Source: Canna indica
Lineage: Eukaryota; Streptophyta; Magnoliopsida; Zingiberales; Cannaceae
Assembly: GCA_034359265.1 (NCBI GenBank)
Contig: CP136891.1
Coordinates: 81,858,001-81,922,000, forward strand
DNA length: 64,000 nt
Direction: 5' to 3'
In this document: positions 44,301 to 55,199 of the stretch, in pieces
Position numbering within the stretch: the stretch's first letter is position 1
Layout: every line of letters starts with the position of its first letter
The notes under the pieces: model-generated
The model's database searches: none
Seen by the model: the letters and a program-made list of their open reading frames with translations, nothing else
Told to the model about the DNA's origin: nothing
Program-made: the position numbers and the translations under genes

Positions 44301-47300
44301 CCCTAGATTTCTTTATTTTATTCAACATGCTTTAGGTGTCAAATATATATTATTTGACTAATGACTAGAAGTTAAGAAGTTCGTTTGACTATAAGTCCAT
44401 CGTCTATTAGAAGGATAGTGTTTCTTTGGCTGATTGTGAAAGTTCGTTTACATAAATAGACTAACACTGCATATGTTCTCTCTTGCCAGTGGACGCCATG
44501 CTTTGAAATCTAGACTAATGGAGGTAAATATATAATTATCTTTCTTTTGATTGATTGTGGAGGATTTTATCCGGTGCAAGTCGTAGATGTATATAATGCA
44601 TTTGTAACCTGTATTTCAGTTTGGATATGATATTGATGGGAAGGAACTTGATGATGTCTTCAAACGTTTCAAAGAGATTGCTGAGAAGAAAAAGGTAGAC
44701 AAAATAGATAAAGAATAAATTGACTGTTGATATTCATTGTAGTGAATTTTTCTTTTGCTGCTTGTACTGTTGTACATAAATTATGCTATTTCAAAAAGCA
44801 TGGATTTATATGTTGAGGTACAAAGGTATGATAGATGAAGAAGCTTATATGTAAAATAGATATGTTGTTCTTTTTCATATCATAGTCTACCGTTCTATAG
44901 TTTCTTAATCTTATAGAATATCTTAGTATATCTGAACTCAAATAAAAATCTTATATAAAATCAAACAAGTTATATTATTGTTCACTTGGAGGAATTAAAC
45001 TAAATTTCGAGAAATTATTTAGAAAGAACCTCATGGTCTCAGATTCTCAGATAGGTGATGCATATAGGACTATATTGTCAAAGTTGCTATTTATTTCATC
45101 AAGAATATGAAACAAATAATTAAGGCAAAAAAACCAGATAGTATGGAGAGTGAGGGATGAGGAAGTAAGGAAGAAAAACAATGAAAACAAAGGTAAAAGA
45201 ATGTAAGATGATTTTTAGCCTAGACTATACAGAACACTTTGTCTTAATTTTCAGGGGGTTCTGAAATACATGAACTAGTAAAGGTTTTAAACTAGTTTCG
45301 GAATATTCTGCTCTTCCTTTCCAGATAATCCAACATAGGAGAATAACTACTCCTATACAACATTCCTTCATTTAGAAGGGATCATAGTTAATTTTCCATG
45401 TATTGTTGAATTGAGTGCACCACCAAGTGCTGGATCTGACCTTGCTTGGCACAAAGGTTAAAGGTCAATTTGACTAGTCCTATACAACATTCATTCATTT
45501 AAAAGGGAGCATAATTTATTTTCCATGTATCACTGAATTGAGTGCACCACCAAGTGCTGGATCTGACCTTGATTGGCACCAAGGTTAAAGGTCAATTTGA
45601 TGGTGTGAGCAGGAGCCTGTCCAATCATGGCGTATACTTGTGGTGTGCATGCGCTTTGCCTTTCTTCTACCACACGCCCAAGCATAATAGTGTTGCACAC
45701 TGGTGTATGCAATTTGATGCATGATACAAAATAACTTGTATGCAATTTGATGCATGATACAAAATAACAGTGCATCACATGAACTAGGGATAAATATCTA
45801 TTCTTTCTAGCAACTGGTTTGTGCAATGCAGTACTATTATAACAATAGTATTATGCTTCACAGCCTGTATACTTCGAGTATTTAACATTATGAGCTAGTT
45901 CTATTGGGGACTTATTTCCCACTTTCTGACTTTCTGTTTATAACTTTTACTTAATGTACCACTGTTTTGATTTTATTCCATAAGAAAATTTCACATGTGT
46001 AGCGCATATCTGATGAGGACTTGGAAGCACTGATATCAGATGAGATATTCCAGCCTCCTGTAATTTGGTCTCTTGGAGAGCTACAGGTAATTTCTGACTT
46101 GCTTTTAATTATTTAATTAATTAATTTCTGTTTCAATTTTTTGCCTTCCCCAACATAAGTTATTTACTAATTGTTTCATTTGGCAGGCTACATGTGGAAC
46201 ACTTGGCCTATCTACAGCTACTGTAAAATTAATAGCATCTGATGGAGAAGAGAAAATTGCATGCTCAATTGGTACAGGTCCAGTTGATGCTGCTTATAAA
46301 GCTATTGATAGCATAGTTAAGGTGATGCAAGAGATCTATGAATTCTCCTGATTCTGTCTTTTGACCTTTTTTTTGTTTTTTTGGTGTGTGTATCCTAAGT
46401 GGAATTCATGACATGAATGATTTTCCTCAAGGAATCAGTGATAATAAAATTTTCCATTTTTAAGAAACATACAACTTTGGTCATAGTACAAAATTATAAA
46501 TGGACCAATGTATGCCAAAAACTTAGTTCAAGATAGTTAGAACCAAATAAGAATGAGCAAGTGGCCCTAAAGAAATGCTCAAAAGGTGCACCTTTCAAGG
46601 TGTAATTTCGTGTTCATCTTGGGCCAATCTGCTACTCATGGCATTCCAGCAACTGTGACCTCGAGTGAATCAAATTGAATTCTGGTGAGTGCTACTTATC
46701 TGTCTTTTCAGTGTGCCAACTGTACCTGAACCACATGTAACCAATACTGGGTAACTTGAATTTTGAAATTCTGAGTTGTGCCATTGATTCACTATAAACT
46801 GCCTTCTGTCACTGTCATGGATCTTTGAACCACTGTTGGATCTTCCTAGTGGTAGAGAGGTACAAGGGGTGAAGTACCCTGGGAATTAACTAGGAAGTGT
46901 TGAGTTCAAGCACAAGGAGTTGGACTCCTGTTTTTATTAAAGAATGTCATGTCACTATTTGAGTTCAACCATAAGGACTCCATATTTCAGAATCATGAAA
47001 CTGCTTGGTTGTCAATGCTTAGTGTGAATTCCACTTGATGATAGATAACTGTATATCATAAATCAAGGGCCTAATGTTGATGTCATACAGCATAGGTATA
47101 GTTGTTTCTGAAATGCACCTATATATTTTGATAGTAATTACGGTTGTGAATATTAGACTTGTTTGTTTTTTATTGGTTATTTATCACACTGTTTTACTTG
47201 TTTTGCATCTATATCTGTAGAATATTTCTCCTTTATTCAAATTGATGCTCTTTTTTCTGTTTCTTTATTTTGTGTATAAATTGAATCCCCTAACCAAATA

Positions 47301-47737
47301 TATAGTATTTTGGTTGGACTCTGCCTATATCTAGCTTACGTTGTTTTTACATGTGCAGGTACCGGCAGCTCTACGGGAGTACGCTTTGAGTGCGGTAACC
47401 GAAGGCATTGATGCTATTGCAACCACACGAGTTGTCATAAGTGGGAATGATAGTGATACATCTTCTACACATGCCTTAACAGGAGAAGCTATGCGTCGCA
47501 CTTTCAGGTTTTTGTTTGTAATTAGTTGCTTATGCTTCTCAGACAAAGTTAAGAAATCATTTTCAGGTCAACTGACTTCATCTTTTCATTTTCTGCAGTG
47601 GAAGCGGAGCTGCAATGGATATTGTGGTTTCCAGTGTTCGGGCGTACATAAGTGCACTAAACAAGATGCTGGGCTTTGTGTCTGCAATGAAAGCTTCCAA
47701 GGAGGCACCAATAAGCAGCAGCACGTCTGTAGAGTGA
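41301..47737 (+). CDS. IPMS: 2-isopropylmalate synthase, plastid
   Basis: Twelve exons: 41301-42013, 42089-42302, 42395-42475, 43405-43494, 43572-43658, 44015-44115, 44490-44523, 44620-44694, 46003-46086, 46187-46321, 47359-47507 and 47599-47737. They total 1902 bases, 633 residues, close to Arabidopsis IPMS. Residues 1-~75 are a Ser/Pro-rich plastid transit peptide. The catalytic TIM barrel opens with [16 protein letters not shown] and carries [10 protein letters not shown] (metal-binding His) and [15 protein letters not shown]. From exon 9 on is the C-terminal LeuA regulatory domain ([18 protein letters not shown] segment, [17 protein letters not shown]), which mediates leucine feedback in the family. 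It condenses acetyl-CoA with 2-oxoisovalerate, the first committed step of leucine synthesis. The retained regulatory domain argues for IPMS rather than the truncated methylthioalkylmalate synthases. Confidence 0.95.
45351..45600. repeat. 127-bp tandem duplication in IPMS intron 8
   Basis: TCCTATACAACATTC...GTGCACCACCAAGTGCTGGA...AAAGGTCAATTTGA is present at 45351-45477 and at 45478-45600 with about 90% identity by eye. A 33-bp duplication (TGTATGCAATTTGATGCATG) follows at 45704-45769. Confidence 0.85.
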
Positions 47738-49496
47738 CATATCTCGGCTTATTGTTTCATGTCAAGTCTTCGATCGTCAGTATGTAGGGGGCATCATTAT
47801 AGGTTAAAAAGTTTAGCTTGGTTTCTTGTGTCTCATTTTTGTTCATAAGGGCCTGAAGGATTAGTCACATGTCATGTTTCTATTTATCATCGCCTTGTAG
47901 GGTACTCAAGGATTGCTTGTATTTTTCTTATTTAAACTTGGTAATTTAATTACATAAAAAATAGGGACTTCTTTTAGTACACTGTTTTTCTTGTGCTTAT
48001 CTGCAGCCTCATCATGAGGAAGCAGTGGCGCATCCAGCATTCCAGCCCATTTAGACATTTTGTCCTCATTTTTTTTCAAAAAAAAAGTAAAAAGTACTTT
48101 TATATTTTAATTTTTATTGTTAATTTTAATTTTATATTTATTTTAAAATTGATAAAATTTAATCTTCTATATAAAAATTATTGAATTTGTATTATTATTT
48201 ATTTTTAAAAAATAATATATATTATTTATTTATTAACGGATAGTTTCAAGTGGTTTAAATAATCGTATAGTTCTTAATTTGATGAATATAATTTTAATTT
48301 TATAAGATAAATAATTTTACTCAAAATTAAATATTATTTTAATTGAATAATTTTTATTTATTATAAAATATTACTTTTATTTATTTTTTATTTGTTGATT
48401 TATATATTTTGATTGTCATGGTAAAAATATTTTTATATAATTATATTGTACTGCATCGCGGGAGCAAATCTTCGCAACCCTAAATTATAATTAAATATAA
48501 TAATTTTAATTTTAATTTTTTTTTATATTCTCTAATTTTAAAATCCTGCCTACACTACTGTAAGGAAGTGGTGGTTCCTTATGACTTCCCATGATCTGCA
48601 AAAATGTGTTGGGACATCCTTCTCCAACTGTACAATATTTACTTCCTACGATTTCCTCTTTTTAAAGATAATTACGAAAATTAATACTTATCGAGGTATT
48701 CCACAACTTCTATCAAAAAATATTATTCGGTAAAAGTTAGTGAATCAGTCCAATATTTGCCTATTTGGTACAGTATCGATGCTAAATCATTGAAATCTCG
48801 AAGTTGAGTATATTTGGACTCTGCTTCCCAGATTGGCGTGCGCCACCGACGTAAAGTTCGGTCCCACTGCAGAACTCCCTCGCTGGAACGCGTCAAAAAG
48901 CTGTCGTGCCGCGTGCGGCAAATTGCCATTTCCGCGTACTTTCTTTCTAAAAGGCCAAAAATATATAATAATAGTTTTCTGTCCTATTAGTCCCTAGAAG
49001 TTTCACTGTAGCTTATTTTCCTCAAAATTTATGTCCGTATGAAATATCTCCATGTACATCCAAGAAAAATATTGTTAACTAATATTTAAACATCATATAT
49101 TTAATTGTTAGAAATATTTTTCATAAGAAAAATATATAAACACAAAGGAATCCATCTCTTTTATTATATTATTTTATTCCCCCCAACACTGTTTCCGAAC
49201 AAAGCTTTCATACGGTCATACTTTGGAATCATCGAGTGGATGGACTTTTTGAGCTTTCCCGTTTGATGATGACCCCACCTCACTCGGACGATTTCAATGA
49301 GAAGCCCCCCGACTTCCCAAATTGCCCACCAACCCAACCAAAAGTGTTCCCTAATTAACCATCACTGTTATTATTACCGTCGTTTCCATTCGATCGCCCG
49401 CAAGAACAAGTCTTCCTTCCCTGCAACTCGTTTCCCATTCCAAACCAACTCAAACGCCCTCCCTTCCGCTGCAACTAGTCTCCTCTTCCCATCCCC
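47738..49496. other. Intergenic region between IPMS and the calmodulin-binding gene
   Basis: This contains the IPMS 3' end, then a very AT-rich, low-complexity stretch (48080-48540), then the promoter and leader of the next gene. No gene or clear mobile element was found. Sequence near 49140-49200 is also AT-rich. Confidence 0.5.
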
Positions 49497-52400
49497 ATGC
49501 CGCAGTCGAAAGCACCTCACAGGCTCGGGCAGCTTCAAGCAGAGACAAAGAGGACCCCATCAACACCCGACAAGCTCATGTCCTCCTCTCCATTACATCA
49601 ACGTGATTCCGCCTCCGTGGACAAAGGAAGGAGTGATGCCAAGACGACGGAGATCAAGAAATCCAAAGGCAATAACATGGCATCGCCGAATTATATGAAG
49701 CCTACCACTTGCTCCGATGCGAGGAAGGAACGGGTTCAGGTAACAGTCAAATCCCCAGCACCTGTTACTACTGATAAGGGCAAAACCTGTAAGAGTACAA
49801 CCACAAGCGACTCCAGGCCTTCTTCTTCCTCTCCTGTCATCAAGACCTTGAAAACTCTAGCGAGGAAAGCTAGTTTGCGGCCGAGAAGGCCGTCGATGAA
49901 GAAGAGCTCGGCAACCGCTCTCAGTCCCAGGAAGAATGTGCGTAGGGCTACTTGTTCGTCCACCTTGAAGGATTCCAAATTCCCAAAGGTGTTGGACCTC
50001 AGTCCAGGAGATAAAGACGTTGAGTTGACCTCCATCGTCAAGGTTTGCCCTTTTGATTACTGCTCTCTAAATGGCCATAGGCATCGGCATTTGCATTCCT
50101 TGAAACGATTGCCATCGGCGAGAAGACGATCGCTCAAGACTCAGAGGAGTGTGAAATTGAAGAGACTGTCCTCGGTCCGAAAGAGAAGCTTCAGAAAGGG
50201 AAGAAGGAACATTAGCTCAGGGAAGATCAGAAGTAGCCAAGGTTCAAAGTTTTCTCCCATAATTGAAGAGGTAACTGATGATTTCTTTGTTGAGATTTAT
50301 GCTGAACCACCAGAAAATGATCCAAAATACACCAACTGTGAGAAAAGAAGCAAACAGCAGGAACTTGATAGGGAGATATCTAAAATTCTCAGTAGTTTAG
50401 AGTCAATGGAAGATGATGTGGAGTCTAGTGAAGAGGAAACTGAAGAAGTTGATGGAACAGTGACTTTGCTTGAGATCCCTGAAATATACGCCCAGATTAG
50501 CTTTGGGGACAATCTAGATCAAACCAGTGACATTTCATTTGATGATATGTATGCTGATAGTGACATTTCTGATTCTGAAGCCAAGGAACAAACACTTACC
50601 TGCTTCCATGAGAACCATCACAATTGGGGTTATCAATGCTGTGGGGTGAATTTAGAGGAGAATAGGGCTGTGAGTCCGGATGACAGTGAGGAAAGCAGGT
50701 CTAATGATCCCACTCATATGGATCATGAAGTGAAAGCTGCGATGTTTGGTTACATCAAAACTGAGAATTGCGAAGAGAATGATGGCGCTCTTGATGCGTT
50801 TTTGCTTGCACCAGAGAGTATCTCAATGACAGGTCATGGTGAGAGAGGAAGTTTAGATTCAGATTATCAAGAGGAAGCACCTGGTTCAAATGCTGGGATG
50901 AAAATTGAAACTTCTGACTCCTGCAATGAGCTTGGTCTTGTAGCTGGTCTTTTGGAAGATAATTTTGTTAATGGATTTTCCTTTGCACAAAAGTGTACTT
51001 CAATGACAAGTCAAGATGAAGACGTACCTGAAAAAGGCCTGATTTTGCCATCTGAGGTTGCTTCGTTAGGAGATAATCGTGATTGCTCTGAGCATGGAGA
51101 AGAAGGATCCATAATCAAGGTGCAAAACTCATGCATCAGTATAAAAGATGAGGAGAATGGAATTGGCAAAACTGATGATAGCAGTATTAATGGTTTTGGA
51201 AGGAAAGAATCTGAGCTAGATGGTCTTAAAGAATGTGAATTAGACGAGATAAACCACATAATTGATGCACTCAATGAAGATATTGGAGATTGTAAAGATG
51301 AAGAAACCAATATCAATGCTTTCAAAAGTGAAATATCTGAACGAGATGACCTTGTTGAATCTAAATTAGCCACACATGACAAATGTCCCGAGAACATGAG
51401 CAGCATTGTTGTAGAAGATGAGGAAACTGGAAATGGCGAGGATGAAAATATTGTTTCTTTTGCAAGCAAAAAATCTGAACAAGATCTTGAAGAGACCGAA
51501 TCAGCCACAGATGATGTAGGTCCAGATAGCATAAACCTCAGCAATGTTGTTGCAGAATCTGCAAATACTGAAAGTGGTAAAGCTGAAGAAAATGATATTT
51601 CTTTTGGTTGCCAAAGATCTGAAGAGTCTGAATTAACTGCATATGAAAGTCCTGACAACATAAACCTTAGTGTTGTGGCAGAAGATGTAGAAACTGGATG
51701 TGATAAAAATAAAGATGATGAAAGTGGCTTTGACAGCAAAAAAGCAGTAGCAGATAGCTTTGAAGAATCTAAATTAGCCACAGATGTTGAGATAGGAGGT
51801 GCTAAAGATGAAAAGAAAACTAATATTTGCATCTCAAGCAAAAGAGCTGAACAAGACCTTGAAGAATCTGGATTAGCCACAGATGATGAATCTCCAGGCA
51901 ACATAAACCTCAGCAGTTCTGAAAGTGAAACTTCAGAATCAAGCGTTCATGAAGAATCTGATCTCAGCACTGATATTGAAAACCCAGACAACTACTGCAC
52001 AATCAGCGAAGATAGGATTGGAAATGGAAAACTCAGAGAATACAGCACCATTGAGGTAGAGTTTTCAGGGTCCCAGTTTGAGATTTGTGATGTTCATCAG
52101 AATGAATCAGTGAGCGGTTTCCAGCAACCACGACTAGACATTGAGAGCCGTCGCTCCTGCGATGCTGCGGAAGACTGGAGCATTTCAAATGCAATCCCTG
52201 AGTCCATCTCTATTAATCTAACAAAAAAGATTAATTCAGAGGATAACCAAATGTCTGAAAATGATGAACTGGAAGGTAATGACATGTTTTTTGATCATGA
52301 TGTTGCAGATAATCTTGGTAGCATAGAAAATGGCATAACTATCCCCACCGAAAAAGCAAGATGCAGCGACATGCCTGAAGTGTGCAACAAGCAGAAGGTA

Positions 52401-52727
52401 AGACGACGCAGAAGCATAAACAGGAGGAACATTCTTGAGATGGAAATGTTAAGACTGATAAATCCAAGGGCACCACGCTTCCTTCCGTTGAAACCAGACC
52501 CAGAAGATGAAAACGTTGATCTTAGGCATCAGCTGATGGATGAAAGAAAAAGTGCAGATGCATGGATGATAGACTGTGCTCTTCAAAGAGTGGTGAAAAA
52601 ATTGGCACCTGCTAGGAAGAAGAAGGTAGCACTGCTTGTTGAGGCATTTGAAGCTGTCATACCTTGTGAATCAACCCTGATGAGTCCAACTTCAGGCTTT
52701 GGAAGACCCATACAAGCTTGCAGTTGA
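49497..52727 (+). CDS. Plant calmodulin-binding-domain protein, large and acidic
   Basis: This uninterrupted 1076-codon frame has three parts. The N-terminal ~250 residues are basic and serine-rich, with conserved family blocks RATCSSTLKDSKFP (~151) and KVCPFDYCSLNGH (~181), then arginine-rich RRRSLKTQRSVKLKRL. The middle, ~270-950, is very acidic and low in complexity, with degenerate internal repeats (residues ~620-810). The C-terminal ~110 residues form the plant calmodulin-binding domain (RRRSINRRNILEMEMLRLIN, then WMIDCALQRVVKKLAPARKK and KVALLVEAFEAVIP). Relatives such as potato PCBP/PICBP bind calmodulin in a calcium-dependent way. The start at 49497 is the first ATG of the frame. A short intron after the stop may exist but is not needed. 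Confidence 0.88.
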   Translation: MPQSKAPHRLGQLQAETKRTPSTPDKLMSSSPLHQRDSASVDKGRSDAKTTEIKKSKGNNMASPNYMKPTTCSDARKERVQVTVKSPAPVTTDKGKTCKSTTTSDSRPSSSSPVIKTLKTLARKASLRPRRPSMKKSSATALSPRKNVRRATCSSTLKDSKFPKVLDLSPGDKDVELTSIVKVCPFDYCSLNGHRHRHLHSLKRLPSARRRSLKTQRSVKLKRLSSVRKRSFRKGRRNISSGKIRSSQGSKFSPIIEEVTDDFFVEIYAEPPENDPKYTNCEKRSKQQELDREISKILSSLESMEDDVESSEEETEEVDGTVTLLEIPEIYAQISFGDNLDQTSDISFDDMYADSDISDSEAKEQTLTCFHENHHNWGYQCCGVNLEENRAVSPDDSEESRSNDPTHMDHEVKAAMFGYIKTENCEENDGALDAFLLAPESISMTGHGERGSLDSDYQEEAPGSNAGMKIETSDSCNELGLVAGLLEDNFVNGFSFAQKCTSMTSQDEDVPEKGLILPSEVASLGDNRDCSEHGEEGSIIKVQNSCISIKDEENGIGKTDDSSINGFGRKESELDGLKECELDEINHIIDALNEDIGDCKDEETNINAFKSEISERDDLVESKLATHDKCPENMSSIVVEDEETGNGEDENIVSFASKKSEQDLEETESATDDVGPDSINLSNVVAESANTESGKAEENDISFGCQRSEESELTAYESPDNINLSVVAEDVETGCDKNKDDESGFDSKKAVADSFEESKLATDVEIGGAKDEKKTNICISSKRAEQDLEESGLATDDESPGNINLSSSESETSESSVHEESDLSTDIENPDNYCTISEDRIGNGKLREYSTIEVEFSGSQFEICDVHQNESVSGFQQPRLDIESRRSCDAAEDWSISNAIPESISINLTKKINSEDNQMSENDELEGNDMFFDHDVADNLGSIENGITIPTEKARCSDMPEVCNKQKVRRRRSINRRNILEMEMLRLINPRAPRFLPLKPDPEDENVDLRHQLMDERKSADAWMIDCALQRVVKKLAPARKKKVALLVEAFEAVIPCESTLMSPTSGFGRPIQACS

Positions 52728-53484
52728 TGGTGCCAAAGGTAACGAATTAATTTTTTTTTTTGGTAAAACAAATTGAATTATCATACAACGAATAATTGTT
52801 TTATTGAGGGGAATTTCATGAATTATTTTTTGAGGGGAATATGATGAATAGTTGTTAGTTGACTAAGACTGTTGCGATCTTTTTTGCAGCCACCTCTTGA
52901 TTTTTTTCAACAAGCTAATCACAATCACAGAGCCTAGTGAAAGATGTGTATAAGCATTGAAGGCAGATATTGGAGGGAAAAAAAATCAAATGGTTAATTC
53001 AATGGATGTAAATACATAGATGAAATGAAATCATAGTTTGATGTGATGAACAACATTTGTGATTGGTTTACTAACTTCATTTATCTTGTAGAGGGAGCTT
53101 CAACCTCCAAAAAATATATATGGTATTCAAATGTATGAGCACTTCGCTATTATTTGTTTTATGTCTCTAAGTAGCAACGAAAAATATTCTCCTTTATACT
53201 TCATTTTACATGTAAGGTAAAATATTCATCTCTTATGATCATATGTAGGATATTTATTATGATACAAATTTTGTTCACTCCAGGTCAGATTAGCTTGGGG
53301 CTTGTTGTGCTTATTTTAGCTTGAACTTATTCGTTAACTTAATCCATCTTTTTGAATCTACACAATTTGAATTTTTGATTGAATCCGATTGATATCAAAT
53401 TTGACTGTTCTTTTGATATGTATGTCCATATTTGCTAGTTAATTATGTACAGAGACTCTACATTCAAATTTTAGATGATACTAG
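52728..53484. other. 3' flank of the calmodulin-binding gene
   Basis: AT-rich sequence with no gene or mobile element recognised. It probably contains the transcript end. Confidence 0.5.
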
Positions 53485-53685
53485 GACATCTTTGTTTCAT
53501 AAGGTAAAAGAGATAGTATAAAAGATGAATTTTAATCACTCGTTGGTTTAGTGGGTGAATCGGAAGAAAATAATATTAGAAAAATATAAAATTGATGTTA
53601 TATCCTATCTACATGGAATTAAAAAAATTCTTTTCAATATTTTTTCTTATTTATTATCTTATCACGTCGCTGAAACAAATGAATC
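53485..53685. mobile_element. Small MITE, copy A
   Basis: The left end, ACATCTTTGTTTCATAAGGT, and the right end, whose complement begins TTCATTTGTTTCAGCGACGT, are imperfectly inverted. The middle (GGAAGAAAATAATATTAGAA, ATAAAATTGATGTTATATCC) matches copy B at 58165-58368 in order and content. No coding capacity. Confidence 0.55.
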
Positions 53686-54344
53686 ACTAATGAATAGATA
53701 GGGTTTGGAATGAGATTTAAAATTGAAACTTCTAAAATTGCAAAGTCAAAACTACAAACAAACTTCAATTGTGTAAATAATATGATTAAGTAACTACTGG
53801 AAATAATTTACCTTGCTTTGTTATTCCAAAAACAATTTTTATTTTTTATCAAAACACAAACAAAACCACGACAAAGGGAATTTTTCCAAATATTGAATAT
53901 TAGGTCTCACTTATTCATTCAAATTCAGGTGTCCTTCAAATATATTTTTTTTAAAAAAAAACTCTTTCGCTGGATTATTTACCATGTTTGATTTCTAAAT
54001 GGTCCGTATGACCGTATCTGGCATGAATCATAATAGATCCAATCAAACAAGTTTTCCCCAGAAATGTCATATCCCAAATTATTGCTACCTTAAAGATTCC
54101 GAAGTATATTAAAACTTCAAGACAATATATAAAATAAAATAAAAACCGTAACATGACACCTACGCTAAAAGAATCTACAAAAGATTAAAAAAAGCAAGTT
54201 ACACAGTTGTTGACTTTAAATTTATTTTAAAGAAATATTTAAGAAAAAAGTGTTTTCTTTGAACATGGACATAAATTGCTCAAAAAAATTAGTGTTAAAT
54301 ACTAAATTGCTCAAAGTAAAACTGAAACAACGTAGAGCTATTTT
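53686..54344. other. AT-rich intergenic stretch
   Basis: No gene is seen. Short direct and inverted A/T tracts only. Confidence 0.4.
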
Positions 54345-54818
54345 TAAGGGTGTGCGTGGATATCGAATAGATCATAATTGATCGAAATCGATTCGATCGA
54401 TAGACTCGAATTAAATTCAGGTGGAATTTGAAATAAAAATTAAGTAATCAATTAAAATTGATTTCGATTTCGGGTCCAACACATAAGGTACCAAAATTCA
54501 AAATCTGTAAATGAACGGGTTGAGGTTCCAATAAGGTATCCTAGACAAGTTCCAACAAGTGTACATTGAACATATGTCTTATAATATATAAATGAATAAG
54601 TTTCAACAGATACCTAGAACATGTACTCTGAAATCTGTAATAAATGAACAGGTTTCAACATAATACTCGAAACCTGTACTACAACACAAGTTTCGGATAG
54701 GATTCGGTTTGATATCCCAACAAGATAGGATCTAGGTTCAAAATCTAGGAATCGATCATATACAAAGTAAGATCCGAATATTATGAAAAATACATGATAC
54801 CGGAGCCGCACATCCCTA
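54345..54818. mobile_element. hAT-like MITE, degenerate
   Basis: The left end, TAAGGGTGTGCGTGGATATC, and the complement of the right end, TAGGGATGTGCGGCTCCGGT, are similar inverted termini of the common plant 'AGGGRTGTGCG' hAT-like type. The interior repeats GGTTCCAA/AGTTCCAAC and AACCTGTA phrases. The flanks (GCTATTTT and CTTTTTTT) are only a weak match, so the target duplication is not convincing. Confidence 0.6.
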
Positions 54819-55199
54819 CTTTTTTTTAGATAAATTGTTAATAAAAAAAATGTATCTAATGCTAATTAATTATGTTGTGGTGATAAGTGTAAAAAGAAAA
54901 GTCAAAAGAAATCGTGGACAACTTTTAAAAGAAGTTTTGGAGTAAATCCTGGAAGGCGTAGAGATTATTGCATCTCCTCATCACGACATTTGTGCCAGCG
55001 AAGATTAAAACGCCCTCGAACGGCAAGTGGCGTCCTCCACGTCCAAAGTTGGTAAATAACACAAAGCCAGAAACCATCACCGCCACCACCTGCACAACAA
55101 CCCCCTCCACTTCCCCCCCCACTCCAAAACCCCCTCCCCCGATCTCCCCCGATCTCCCCCAAACCCTCCTCCTTCCCTCCGATCCCTCGTCGCCTCCCC
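54819..55199. other. Promoter and leader region of the PMD gene
   Basis: Sequence shifts from AT-rich to C-rich towards the ATG at 55200. The last ~130 bases are a pyrimidine-rich leader with many CCCCC runs. No clear TATA box. Confidence 0.4.

Noticed and set aside
47341..47787. 148-codon frame at the 3' end of IPMS as a separate gene
   Set aside because: It reads through IPMS exons 11 and 12 and the intron between them in a partly wrong frame; the splice sites at 47507/47599 give the IPMS C-terminus.
51011..51904. 297-codon minus-strand frame opposite the calmodulin-binding gene
   Set aside because: It is a serine-rich shadow of the acidic repeat region on the plus strand.
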